DNA of 64,000 nt from Alitta virens (Eukaryota > Annelida > Polychaeta > Phyllodocida > Nereididae): positions 9,310,215 to 9,374,214 of the forward strand of contig OW028574.1 of assembly GCA_932294295.1 (NCBI GenBank), written 5' to 3'. The translations under genes were made by a program, and so were the position numbers. Under the pieces are notes generated by a model. It was not told where the DNA came from and searched no databases. It saw only the letters and a list, made by a program, of their open reading frames with translations. This document shows positions 47,261-59,398 of the stretch, piece by piece (position 1 is the stretch's first letter; the number at the start of each line of letters is the position of its first letter).

Positions 47261-47407
47261 CATGGCCAATTGTGCCACATTCGTTTTCCATGCGTTTGGA
47301 CAAACGCATGGAAAACGCAGTTGTTGCTTCATTATAATAAGCTAAAAACCATGCGTTTTCCGTGCGTTTATCCTTCTCATGGACAACGCATGTGGCACAT
47401 TTGGCAA
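47261..47407. mobile_element. MITE-1 copy 4
   Basis: It begins CATGGCCAATTGTGCCAC after TA (47259-47260). The right end (CACATTTGGCA) has lost the final CATG and the flanking TA. The palindrome is otherwise intact. Confidence 0.9.
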
Positions 47408-49885
47408 AAGTATGATAGTACGTGTTTTGCAGCTGCCCGCAAGTTGCTAATAATAAACAGAGGAAAATAACATCCTATAAATTGGCATCATTGGGGAATT
47501 GACCTTGATCTGGCTTGTGGATCTATTTTCTTTGCTGCTGCGATGTTCCTTGCAGTAAGGGAACGAAGTATCATGTGTCCTCGTGTTTATACACAGAGTA
47601 GACATGATCCCGTTGAAGTAACAGCAATTGATCCGCGGCCTAAGTGCTTTGGGCTCGTGGGTCTTTGACCAGTGGTCAAATGTGGTCATTCAGTGACCCC
47701 CCCCCCATCTCCTCTCTGAGGAAAACATCACCTAGAAGTTATTGATGTACACAGTGGCTATACTTAGCTCCCGTCAATAAAACCCAATGTGGTTTTGCCC
47801 TGTGAAATGTGTAGACATAATCTGACATGCACACAATGGCAATTTGCATAGCAATTTGTCAGATATAATGCATCATATATATTTAATAATGATGAAATTA
47901 TGTCTCATCATGACTGACAGGGCCAAATTTATCTTGTGTATCTTTGTCGGATGAGATATAAATACACCTGCACAGTTGATCTAAATGACAATGTTACCTG
48001 TAATTTGTTTCTCATCATTCTGATTGATTACGGTGATGTTTAAGCAGTTTAAGAAAACGTTAAACTGAGATGAGGATCAAATGAAGCACCAGACCAATTA
48101 CAGATGCTGCTGCAAGGGATGAAGATTCTTCTTTTGATCTGATTATTCTTTCATGATTTCCTAAATTCCTAGAATATTGAAGTTTTGCCAATTTCCAACC
48201 CATTGATGCATTCCAGGGTTTCTGTGTTTTAATAGAGTTTGATGTTTCTGTTGTGATAAACACCGCAGCTTGTGAGATAAATGTGATTCATGTATTCATA
48301 TTTACAAGAGCTTGTACTAAGAAGGTGTGAGATCAGAGGTAAACTCAGCCTTACAAAAACTCTGGTAACTGACACAATTTGTCATGTCATAATGACACAA
48401 GTTAATGGTCACTGTCCATTCTAAAGGTGGTCTTTTTCTGTTCCCAATTTTCAGCGCACCTGCTCGCCTTTCGCAAAAGATTGCTATGCCAGAAGGAGTT
48501 GTTCTACGGACTCAACAGTTAATTTGCAAATGTTTGTGCCATTCAATCAATAGATTTTCGGTATAAAGTCTTCATAGAGTGGACCACCATGGTGGGGAAA
48601 GGTTGTAAAATAGCATACGATTCGAAGGAGGTGGTGGAATATGGTCATTTATTCAAGAGACATGGAAATTTATACTCAAATATTGAAACAAGCATCGGCC
48701 GGGTCTTGTTTTCCATATACAATAGGTGTTAATATAGATCCTTGTGGTGCACCTCCTGATATGCCTTGTCCATCTTACCGTCCATTTGAATCTTGTATCT
48801 TCCTGGTTGCATCGTACTGGTCCATCTTACTGGCTGACAGGTCCCCTTCTCTGTAGCTTTGCGATGGCCACGGGGCATCTATGTTGCATCTCTGCTGCTG
48901 TTGCTGCTGAGGCAGGTAGTGATGGGGATGTTGCTACAACTAATGGCAACTGGCCATCTCTAATACCTGTGTGTTTTGTCCTGGTCATTGTAACCAGAGT
49001 ATTACAGGGCGGAATAATATTACCCGAGGTATACAATTGTGCTGTCTGATAGGATATTACTCGAATGTATGGGTTTCTGGTCCTTATTGTGCTTCTGTAT
49101 TTGGCTCTGCCACAGGAGCACAGGATGCCCGGTTGTAACGCGAAGTGACACTTACCTTATTATTTCCATATCACGTACCTGTTTTCAGCTGCTGCACAGG
49201 TTATTTGTTTGATTCTCATTGGCCTAGATTATTTTGGGGAAAACAGGACATTGCTTGCCCATAAACTAAATACTTGCTGGTTTTACTGTGGTGTTAGTGT
49301 TTCCGAGGCTATATTATAATGACATGATGAAGCTGCCCTCAGCTTGCCAAAGGACACCTAAAGTCTTTTCAGAATCGCCTAAAAGGCTCTATTGTTGATA
49401 TATTTTATTTACCTGGATATTAAGGACACCTTGTCATAGCGGCCAATATATGGTGGCCAAAAACAACGAGGCTCTCCTGTATTATGTGTATGTATTAAGT
49501 GAGTATTTGCTGCCTGTACCCCCATGAAACGAGCACCAGTAACAGACAGTATGGCTGCTGCACCACACCGGCTTGTCACCTTATAAAGACAGACAATATA
49601 TTTTGGCCTTAGCCAGGACTGCCTTATCCTTCGTGACTAGTTGACGTTTTACAGCCGGTTCCTGTAATCAGCACAGCTTTCAATCATTTTATCCGCTCGT
49701 CTTTGCTAAACGAAATGGCACTCTGCTTGATGTCTTCAGTTATCTCTTCCCATCTGTTTTCATCCCCTCTCATCAGCCTTACATCTAAACTTCACTCTTT
49801 TATCTGTCTTTGATTCATCCCAGCCCACTGGACCTGATTTCTGTCATCTTGGTGGTGTATTGGTGCCATAAGATGCCACACCTAA
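47408..49885. other. Unannotated stretch
   Basis: A C run at 47698-47707 and a weak CTGCTG patch near 48892-48908. Overlapping 71- and 101-codon frames (48641-49049) show no domain. No interspersed repeat was recognised. Confidence 0.35.
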
Positions 49886-49888
49886 GTT

Positions 49889-50265
49889 GCCACAAGTTTG
49901 CCATCAGGTTCCAATAAGGTTGCCATGAGGTTCCAATAAGGTTGCCATGAGGGGCCCATAAGGTTGCCATGAGGTTCCCATAAAGTTGCCATAAGGTTGC
50001 CATGAGGTTCCAATAAGGTTGCCATGAGGTGCCAATAAGGTTCCCATAAGGTTGCCATGAGGTTGCCATGAGGTTCCAATGAGCATATATGATAAGGTTG
50101 CCATGAGGTTGTCATGAGGAGCCATAAGGTTGCCATGAGGAGCCATAAGTTTGCCATGAGGAGCCATCAGGTTGCCATGAGATTCCCATAAGGTCTCCAT
50201 GAGGTTCCCATAAGGTTCCCATTAGGTTGCTATCAGGTTCCCATAAGGTTGCCATGAGGTTGGCA
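49889..50265. repeat. Minisatellite of about 11-bp half-units (GGTTGCCATGA / GGTTCCCATAA)
   Basis: About 34 half-units related to AGGTTGCCATG alternate with AGGTTCCCATA or AGGTTCCAATA. Because the period suppresses stop codons on the minus strand, all three minus frames are open for 84-98 codons (products such as PHGNLMATLW). These are repeat artefacts, not genes. Confidence 0.95.
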
Positions 50266-51374
50266 CAATGCCAGGCTATGATTATGCATCGTCGTAAGGC
50301 TGGTTTGCCTTATATTAGAATCTTTTTACCAATAAACACAAGAAGGAAAAATAAAACAAAAGGATGATATAAAGTATAAAAACAAAAAATGTAGGAATCG
50401 TGATTTAATCTACTTAAAAGCATCGATATCTCAGTGGCTGTTTTTGCTGAGTCGCGTAGAAATTTCATGTGAATGAACGTTTTATATATCAATAGAATTT
50501 CTGGACAATATTCATAATTTGATTGTCAGGAGATCCTTCAACATCATGAATGGCATGTCAATAGCGATCTATATTTATCTTGGAGGTGTCACCTTTTAGT
50601 ACATGTGTTGAGGCTCCTTTTTGTGTTTTTTTGGTACTTGTGAAATTCTATACACAAATGTGCAATATTGATAAAACGATTGCTAGTTCGCGCATGACTG
50701 TGAACGTGAATATTTCCTCTCACGAGTTCTTACTTTGCTTTGTGTCTGGTCAGTACTTTTTCTGCAGTCGAGACGATGGACATGACTGTGTGGGTCTTTT
50801 TTCGTCTTTCTGCACTTTATGCCTTTTTCCCCTTTCCTCTGGTAATATTTGATCTCCCAGTTGTGGTCATCGGTTTTTTTCAGAAGACGTTAATTGAAAT
50901 GAAGACATATTGATTGGAATTAAGAAGTCCTTTGCCTGCCCTGAGTAAATAAATCATTGGAAGACTAAAGAAAAGAACTTCAAGGCCTGAGAAGAGCTCC
51001 CTAATCCTTATGTACCCCCAAGACAATGCAGTGAAATGATGGGAAACCATATCTCTCTTGCTAATACTCTGCTGATTAACAGCCTCCCTCTTTGATGTAG
51101 CATATGTTGTGGCCTTGCGAAAAAGCTGCTGACAAATCACCTCCTTGTGGTACACCTCAAAGGGTTAGAATGCATTTCCTTATGTTGCCATTAATCCCCC
51201 CCCCCCCGCATCAAATGAAAACATCAAGACAAGACATTCACTCACCTGTTAATTAGAGAAAGAAGCCATGGGATTCTAAGGAAGGGGTCATGTTCGCCAT
51301 TGAGACATCTCTGCCTTTCTAAGCCTTTTATGGCCTTTTTCCATGTATCCACCATCTATAATTTCAATGACACC
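50266..51374. other. Unannotated stretch
   Basis: Frames of 90 codons (50580-50852, Cys/Phe-rich) and 91 codons (50880-51155, minus) carry no recognisable domain. A C run is at 51197-51207. The DNA just before 51375 leads into the duplicated block. Confidence 0.35.
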
Positions 51375-51723
51375 TCTAAAAAGGCAAGGGCATTTATTGT
51401 GATGACACACAAGCATCCGGGGATTAATATGGGCTTCCCGAGGTTTCTATGCATGATGCATGATGAAAACATGCCTTCATCTTAGATCTTGTCTTAATAA
51501 TAGATTATGTAATTAGAATATTAATAAAAGTGTTGTTTATATATATCCATATGAGTTGATATTTCCCACAAGTGAAATAATCCTTATTTCTATGACCAGA
51601 GCAGATTTTCAACCCACTACTACAAACCTTGAATGGAAACTGGGTTGATTCAACTAATTATTACTATGGTGGTGAGATGGTTAATTGGTGATTTGTCCTG
51701 CTACCCTTAATTTTATACTTATT
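51375..51723 (+). repeat. Direct repeat copy 1 (349 bp)
   Basis: It differs from copy 2 (51801-52148) by about one indel and one substitution. The block has TAAT/ATTA cores and GCATGATGCATGATG and is not seen elsewhere in the window. It contains part of a chance 61-codon frame. Confidence 0.95.
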
Positions 51724-51800
51724 GGCATAGAAACCTCGGGAAGCCCATATTAATCCCCGGATGCTTGTGTGTCATCACAATAAATGCCCTTGCCTTTTTT
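51724..51800 (-). repeat. Inverted junction segment between the two direct repeats
   Basis: Bases 51725-51799 are an exact reverse complement of the first part of both repeat copies (51378-51452 and 51804-51878). With copy 2 this makes a perfect palindrome with 75-bp arms and a 4-base spacer (51800-51803). Confidence 0.95.
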
Positions 51801-52148
51801 TCTAAAAAGGCAAGGGCATTTATTGTGATGACACACAAGCATCCGGGGATTAATATGGGCTTCCCGAGGTTTCTATGCATGATGCATGATGAAAACATGC
51901 CTTCATCTTAGATCTTGTCTTAATAATAGATTATGTAATTAGAATATTAATAAAAGTGTTGTTTATATATATCCATATGAGTTGATATTTCCCACAAGTG
52001 AATAATCCTTATTTCTATGACCAGAGCAGATTTTCAACCCACTACTACAAACCTTGAATGGAAACTGGGTTGATTCAACTAATTATTACTATGGTGGTGA
52101 GATGGTTAATTGGTGATTTGTCCTGCTACCCTTAATTTTACACTTATT
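51801..52148 (+). repeat. Direct repeat copy 2 (348 bp)
   Basis: Nearly identical to copy 1; it lacks one A in GTGAATAATCC and has C for T near the end (TTTTACACTTATT). The high identity means the duplication is recent or is an assembly artefact. Confidence 0.95.
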
Positions 52149-53620
52149 TACATGAACATTAGTCAGCCAATACCATTGACAGCTCCCTCATCATGCCTTT
52201 TTATGGTTAAAACAAGGGACTGACAAGTCAGTTGCATGAGGCTCATGTTCAACTGACATGTTATTTAGCTTGCATTATTGGATAAGCTTGCTCACCCAAC
52301 ATGTTGATGTCATATGGTGGCCAGGTTTACAGAGTGGTGGGGAAATTCTCAATGGTACTAGGAGTAGGACAGAAAACTCTTTCTTCAAGTAGAACATAAT
52401 TTGTTATAGTTTTGTCTATGCTGCACAAATGGTGGCTTTTCTTGCCTTAAGCAGAGATGACAGTCCAGTCAGCTCTAAATCCTCAAATTTATCTGCTAGC
52501 ACAAGCTGCCCATCATCAGCACAAACAACACTACTGGAAATAGATGTTTTGTAACTAAACAACTTCACTCTTTGATACCTCGGACACTTTCGTCTTGGTC
52601 AGCCCCTGTTTGCCGAATTCATCCACCATATTATCATGATTTTAGACACTGGAGTCATCCTTGAGTTCTGCTGGCTTCTTGCGTTTGGCCATCCTGTCGC
52701 TAGTAATAAGGTTGATTTATATTTGCCTTACACTTGGGGTGAATTCCATTTGTAGCGTCTTCCCGGGGGCCTTGCTAATAGTTTGCCGTGTGAAGCATCA
52801 GTCTCGCGGTGTTTAACTTGTTAAAGCTTATCTCTCCCCCCCCCTCCCTTCGCCATCATGGTCGCGTCTGGCTGAAGACTGGTGCAACGCATCACTCACC
52901 GGTTGTTTGCTTCCCAGCCAGGCGTTCTGTAGCGTCTTCATCCCTTGCATACATTATTTATTGTTACAGTCCTGGTGATATTTTGAGATTAGAGTATTTT
53001 GACAATGTATCTGCAATGAGAGACGCAGACATATGGAATGCTATGCAGTGTAATACTAACCATTGTTTATGTCCCTTTTGCTGTCTTTTTGCATAATTAT
53101 GCTGAGCTCCGCAATTTTTTAACAGGTCCCAACATGTAGTCCACACATGAATGAATAAAAAAAAATCAGACCAATGACTAAACTACCTAGTCGTCTACAG
53201 TAACACCAACAGATCGTTTATTCCACTTGTTCAAAATATATTGCAAGTGATGAGGGACTCACCCCCTCACCCCTCAAATACAAAAACAACAACCAATTTA
53301 TCACAATTCACTTAATTCTGGTGAAAGGGAAGCGATACTAGGACAAATGTTTATTTATTGAAATGAGTATAAATTAGGTATAAATCACTAAACTGTAAAT
53401 GGTATGATAATGTAAGAATTAGTTTAAATATCAGTGACAATAGCAGCACCTGTACATGTTTTAAGTCCAGACATGTACAATTAAAGACATGTACAATTGT
53501 ACAATTAAAAACAAATTAATTCCTTGCAAAATCCACATCTTGCTGATATTCAGTGGGCCGCTAATGCTGCCCTGAATTTGCATTTCAACCTACTTTTCCA
53601 GCTTCATGCCCACATTTTCA
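52149..53620. other. Unannotated stretch
   Basis: Frames at 52809-53096 (plus, 95 codons) and 52964-53146 (minus) overlap and have no domain. ACATGTACAATT-type words repeat at about 53470-53510. Confidence 0.35.
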
Positions 53621-53624
53621 AGGA

Positions 53625-53800
53625 GATAGATAGATATAGATAGATAACATTTTATTTATGTCGTATGATAAATACAACAAACATTAGCTCATAGAGCTAA
53701 ATATTTAGTGACAATCAACAATAACAACAGTAATACAATAATAAAATAAGGTAAAATGTACTAGGTTGACCAAAACTTCATACAAATATTACAACTGCAC
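53625..53800 (-). repeat. Possible retroelement 3-prime end with GATA tail
   Basis: (GATA)n at 53626-53646 is followed by ACATTTTATTTATG; on the minus strand this reads as an AATAAA-type signal followed by a simple tail. There is no coding remnant. Confidence 0.3.
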
Positions 53801-54870
53801 TTTGGTTCTTCCCACACTGATATTGTTTAAACATCTTTACATCAATTACATCTTATAAGTACTTGAAAAATTATGTCATAAATGTGCACAATTGTAACTC
53901 ATAGTTTGTCTACCTAACATGGCAGTGTTGTGCATGGTAACATAAGTATACAAGGATCTCGAAGATTGTGTTTAACTTACTTTACAATAAATAATCAATT
54001 GAGATATACAGGATTTATTTGATAAATACACTTGAACACTTTCAAAACACTGGCCTTATGAACATCTCTATTTTTCTCACCGATTTTATGCTACAAAATG
54101 TCCCAGACTGTGGAATAAAAGTTAAAACATGATGTTATATATAAGTAATATCAGTAATATCAGTAATATCAGTAGAGTAATGCATTTTAAGTTGCCTGAC
54201 GCGTGGGCAGTCAATTCTAGGGATGTATGGTACAATGTATATCGTATATCTTTTTGCCACTAGTTCTTGGAATGAACTTATCTTTCTTTTCCCGCTGTGC
54301 TTCTGCTGGCTTAGTCGGGTTGAAAGATCAGAGCCAAACGGATCGGATGCATGTAGCATGGAATATAGATGAGTTTGGGAGGAGTTGGAACATTGTATTA
54401 TTGAAGAAGAGGCTGATCAGTGTTGACAAGGTGATGGCACCTGATCCAGACGCCTAGCTCTCCCTAGAAACACTACTGGTCGTGGCCTGCACGAGACAGA
54501 TGGGCCCCACACCCCTCACTTATGCACATTGCACACAGTCTTAGAGAATAGAAGGCCTTAGAAAGGATGCTGCCATGCCATAGAAGGTGTAAGGCAAGGA
54601 GGGTCACTAAGGCCAACAAACTCAAGTGTATTCTCTTAATGCGGTTTAAGGTGAAGCGCTTGAGGGAGGTTACAGGATGAATGCATAAATTGTGTAAATA
54701 ATCAGGGAAGCTGGGCAGTTGCTAGCATGCGGGAAGTTAATTCACAACGTGTTGAGAAAGGATTGCTGACCTCCACCACTGCTGGCGAATTGATGTCAGG
54801 ACTGTGTAAAAAAAATCAGGAACACAAATATGAAGCTGTGAATCGTTTAATTACCAGTATGGCCATATCA
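53801..54870. other. Unannotated stretch with a 9-bp tandem repeat
   Basis: TAATATCAG is repeated about four times at 54143-54172, giving the Asp-Ile-Thr pattern in the minus frame there. Frames of 74-76 codons overlap on both strands. Confidence 0.4.
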
Positions 54871-54872
54871 TA

Positions 54873-55188
54873 CAGTTAGTTTCATAAAATATGGTCGACT
54901 CTAAACAGATGTAGCAAACTATTCCTGGTTGTAGCTATAACTGGCTAAAGCCAGCTGCTTCTGTCTAATCCTCACTTAAAGTTGTGCAATCAACATGCAT
55001 CTTTTTTTAACAAGAAATGACAAGCTCTTAACTTATGCACCAAATGGTGCTGCATCAACTTTAAGATCCGGCTATCCATAGCCAGCAATAGCCAGACAGT
55101 TCCGTTTAGTGGCAGGGAGCATCGTATAGCAGAAGTTGTCTAGCTTGTCTAGGTTGAATTTTACAGGCCGTTTTTAATGAAACTAACT
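54873..55188 (+). mobile_element. MITE-2 copy 6, long subfamily
   Basis: CAGTTAGTTTCATAAAATA to AATGAAACTAACTCA, preceded by TA (54871-54872); the right terminus has one mutated base. It contains GCACCAAATGGTGC, as in the 10.7-kb copy, and CAGAAGTTGTCTAGC, as in the 9.5- and 14-kb copies. Confidence 0.85.
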
Positions 55189-56599
55189 CAATGTCCCTGT
55201 CTTCCTTATTATTATGCACAAGATGACGACCACATCATCTGCTGGAAACTTAAAAATGGTGCATGATGCTCTGTAACACCACAAACAAAGAGAAAGGATA
55301 ATGATAAAACATGTAAGTTAGTTCTTTGTAACATGCATTGATGCCAAGTCATTGAAGATAACTTGGACGATACCACCTGCATGAGTGCATTAAACATGGG
55401 CCCCATGTTTATGTGTATAGACTCGCACCGTGGAGCAGCCGATCTCATGTAGTGGCCCAAAGTGGGTGGTCTGGTCCTTGAAGCCCACATTACCATCTAA
55501 TCAAGAATGTATTGCTTCCAGGGGACCTTTCTTTCGTGGCTGCTGCATTTTAAGACCTTTTGGGGCAACATGGATGTATCTAGGGCTAGTTTATGGCCAC
55601 AATTGCTGCAGAAGTGTCTATCACTGAACTAAAACCGTTACAATATATCTAGTATCAGGAAATTCCTCTGTATGACACGATCTCTTGGTCTTTCCTTGGT
55701 TTTGAAGTTATGAAGTGATGCTGTGTAGAAAGGTAGATCTGCATGGATCGCGGATGACCCTTTTGTAAAAAGGACCACTTTGAGGAATCAATTTTCCAGC
55801 TGAAGCGGGTAAGTAGGGGTGGCTGGATCTTCCTGGGGATGGTGTGAAAATCATAGCTTGCATAAAATCTGAAGCGGGGTTTAATTCCTAATTGCCCTAA
55901 TCGATAGTGTGAAAAAGCCTATAATTTTCCAATAGACTTGGTTTGCTGGAGCCAGTGATTGTGCTATCGCTTTGCACTGGATGGTACTGAAGGGTGTAGT
56001 TGCTTTGATTGATTATTAATATGGTGGAGAACCTGGTCATCCCAGATGCCTTTTGAGATAGAGGTTGGACAAAGGTGCTGCTCATATGATTGGGCATGTG
56101 CTTATTAAGTGTGAAGGGATGGGACTGTGGCCGTCAAGCCACACGGATGCAACTGATGCTGCTGCTGCTGCTACTGCTGCTGCTGCTGTAACAGACACGG
56201 TGCCGCTGATCCCGATGTCATTAAGGTGCCTGCCACGGCTTATTACAGGCTAAATGTCAGGATGGGGCCAGTTACGTGCTGAGCAACCTCCCCCACAATT
56301 CTCGGTGCTGTTACAGTGCCCTGCAACAGTGCCCTGCAACAGTTACAGTGCCCTGCAACAGTGCCCTGCAACAGTGCCATGTACTCAGGTGCTTGCTAGA
56401 CGCCCAATCGAAAAGTCATATGACCTCGGTGACCTTATACAATTAGTGCAGGCCTTCGTTATTATGTCCTCTACTGGTGCAGAGTGTTCAGGTCTTCATG
56501 GTTGGGTACTTTTCATACTGGATAAAAAAATTTAGTACAATCGTACAATCGGCAGGATAATTGTCCAGGTACGGATAGCTTACTACCTCTGACACTGAC
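55189..56599. other. Unannotated stretch with CTG and CCCTGCAACAGTG repeats
   Basis: The CTG tract is listed separately. At 56309-56380 CCCTGCAACAGTG units repeat with GTTACAGTG variants. Frames of up to 94 codons lack domains. Confidence 0.4.
56157..56189. repeat. (CTG)n microsatellite
   Basis: About ten CTG units with one CTA interruption. Confidence 0.9.
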
Positions 56600-56764
56600 T
56601 CAGAGGTAGCGCACTTCCAACCGCTGGGTCCCAAGTTCGATTCCCGGTCGAGCCTAAGTTTGATGGCTGTTTCATCCTTCATCTCATTGCCATGGTCCCC
56701 GCCTGTCCTAATTAGCCCAACTGGTGCAGACATACAGGACGTAAAGCCCTAATCACCCACCCAC
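56600..56764 (+). mobile_element. SINE-A copy 6, 5-prime truncated
   Basis: It begins within box A (CTCAGAGGTAGCGC), keeps box B as AGTTCGATTCC and the whole body, and ends with CACCCACCCAC. Flanking CTGACACTGACTC and CTGACATCCGACTC are an imperfect duplication. Truncation at the 5-prime end is expected for target-primed reverse transcription. Confidence 0.9.
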
Positions 56765-56778
56765 CTGACATCCGACTC

Positions 56779-58551
56779 ATTTAACACCTGGTTATACACT
56801 ATTTGTCAATCCCCTCATATTACGAAAGCCAGTTATGACGTCTTCCCTGTCCCACATAAATATGTTTGTTATAAGCTGATAAGACTGAAACAAGATCCCA
56901 GTTCTTTCCAGGTGAATGGGTCTTGTTACACTGCATTAATAATGTGGTGGTGAGGTGGCCTCAAAGCTGGGTTGACCTGTGCATGCCCACCTTTATGCCC
57001 TCTTTAGTGGGTTATAGATGCTTCACCTCGTAATGGCGCATATGGAAGGGCCTTGCGGATGTTTGGGGTCTATTTGCTCTGGCAATAGTCATTTCGCGTG
57101 GATTGCATCTATCGGGCAGGACAGCCATCAGGACAGCCATCAGGACAGCCAGCAGGACACCCAACAGGACACCCAACAGTCACCTGAAATGTGATCAAGG
57201 TTTACTTTACGACGCCCAGGAAGACATTTGTGCCTTATATGACCACTGCCATGTAGGCGGAATGATATGGAGAAGTGCGGGGGTGGTACGCTAAAATAGT
57301 CCCTGCCGGTTCGAGATATGGATTATAAAAAGCAGACTTCATCTTACTATGCGTTTCACCTTATGTGCCGAAAATACCAGAAAGAAAAAAAACAACTCTT
57401 ATTTTAGCAGCCTATTTCGTGTTAATGTACTAGAAAATAATGCATTGTTATTTAAGGTAACGCATTAAAAAGGGATGACTTTCAGCACAAATGTGTTGTG
57501 TGTGCCTTGTAAAAGACGATGAATGAAGTGTAATCTGTATCAGGCCTCACCTTTGATATGATATACCCTCGCCCAACACACAGGAGCATAGGAGATTCGT
57601 AGCTAGTTAATTTGGTCAAAGGTGCCAAATGAAACATAATAGAGTGGTGTTTGAAAGAGGGAGGCACACCAGGGAGAAGCTTGACCTGACAAACACTGGC
57701 AAACAGACCCACATTTCACCTGCATCATTGAGTAGTTTGTGAGTAAAAAGGGCCTGACTCCCACTGAGTGAGAAGGGCCGGAGACCGAGAGCTCTTTGTT
57801 GTACTGACAAAGCCCTGTGTGAGCTGTCTCTGTCGTTTGTTCGAGCCAGCAAAGCCCTCAAAGAGCTGCTCCTGTGCCACAATAGGTTTATCCCTACAGG
57901 TTTTGTGCTGGCAGGTTGTGGAAGCTTCAGGTAGACGCCAAATGTCGTTGCTGGTTACGCTACACAAACTAGATACGGCGCTTCATATGATTCTGTTTAC
58001 TAGATCCTGTTATTTTTGGACAGAATTTTTTGGTGATCATCCTTTAAATGTTCTACAGGTGATATACATAATTGTTTCAATTTTGTGCAAGGTATTAAAT
58101 TAGTGACATTTTTTGAAGTGACAGTAATGTTTTGAAGACTCGATATACTTTAAAAAGTTTCTTTCAGTTATCTTTTCAATCAGTAAAGGCTCTAAGATGC
58201 AGATCTTTCTCTCGTCTTTGGATCAAATATAAGACCCTGTGAAAAATTCCCCAATTGCTCTGGGAAGTCCTTCACCTGGGAAGATAACTGGGGTAGTGGT
58301 TTGTTCTTGATGCCCAGACCAATTCACGTGACATACCACTTCATATATGTCCTCAAAGCTTTGTCATGTCATCGTTATGTTAGCCTTGAGTAGATGGTCA
58401 GACTTATAGTCAAATGTCGATCAGTAGCTTTTAGACATATAAAGACAATCTTGCCTGCAGGGCTCTTTAACTAATTTACAATCAATCAGACTCCGTATTG
58501 TTTAGTCCATGGCAATCCTTTGACCTTTATTGACACTGCAAGGGTGGTTTG
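56779..58551. other. Unannotated stretch with an AGGACAGCCATC repeat
   Basis: A 12-bp unit AGGACAGCCATC / AGGACACCCAAC repeats about five times at 57115-57178. The 111-codon frame at 57768-58103 overlaps two minus-strand frames and has no domain. Confidence 0.4.
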
Positions 58552-58566
58552 AACCCAAGACTTCGG

Positions 58567-58737
58567 AGGGGTGGGGGTCTAGCTCAGTGGTAGCGCGCTG
58601 GGCTTCCAACCACTGGGGCCCGGGTTCAATGGATGGCTGTTTCATCTTTCGTCTCATTGCGATGGTCCCTACTTGTCCTGGTTAGCCCATCAGGTGCAGA
58701 AATACAGGACGTAAAGCCCTAATCCACCACCACCACC
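58567..58737 (+). mobile_element. SINE-A copy 7, with deletion after box B
   Basis: Box A TAGCTCAGTGG is intact. The sequence jumps from GGGTTCAAT straight to GGATGGCTG, removing about 20 bp including the end of the tRNA-like part. Flanking AACCCAAGACTTCGG and AACCCACGACTTCGG (58552-58566 and 58738-58752) differ at one base. The tail is (CCA)n. Confidence 0.95.
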
Positions 58738-58752
58738 AACCCACGACTTCGG

Positions 58753-59398
58753 TATTTGTGACCACTTGACCCGCCAGACCCGATACCCTAATAAGAACGA
58801 AAGAGCCTGAAGCCCCCTGCCCTCTGAATAGCCTCATCAGACAGACCCCAACGCCCTTTTAAGTTTGCTTTTCACCTGATAGGTGTCTCTAGTGTACATC
58901 CGGTGTCAGTTGCAGTGTTACCTAGCAACCAATATAATTGGCCCTTTTTTTCTTCTATTTCTTCAACGAGGCCACTGAATCGGCTTAGCGTCATGTGACC
59001 CCCCACAGCGTCAGGTGAAGTAAAAATAGGAGCTGTTGACACCAAGCCGTGCTATTATGGGCCGTCTCTATTTATAAGATGTTTACAGCCGCCTGTTGGC
59101 TAATATGTATTTTGATTAGTCATCAGTCAGCTTCGAAAGAACATGGAGTTTATTATTTGGTGGGCTTTGTGAAGAGACTTAATATTAGGGGTGTGCAGTT
59201 TCATATTTGCCTGCGTGACATCAAGAAAAGTATAAGCATAGAGCTATAGCTCTATGGTATAAGCCTCTTGGTTTCAAAGATGGGAAACGGGAGTCATGCA
59301 AGATGAAAGATGTTGGTTCCATATTTGAGAATTGTTTTGTCACGTATGTGTTTTCTTCTCACCATGTCTATGTCTATGTCTCCATGCTACTGGGTCCG
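58753..59398. other. Unannotated stretch
   Basis: One 66-codon frame (59049-59249) without a recognisable domain. A small GCTATAGC palindrome lies at about 59241-59251. Confidence 0.35.

Noticed and set aside
46616..47470. Frames at 46616-46999 and 47129-47470 with similar words such as HEKDKRMENAWF and FPCVW
   Set aside because: The similarity comes from MITE-1 palindromes crossing the frames, not from a protein family.
49815..50200. Three overlapping 84-98 codon minus-strand frames with HGNLMATLWEP-type repeats
   Set aside because: They are different readings of the same 11-bp minisatellite; no unique sequence or flanking exon supports a protein.
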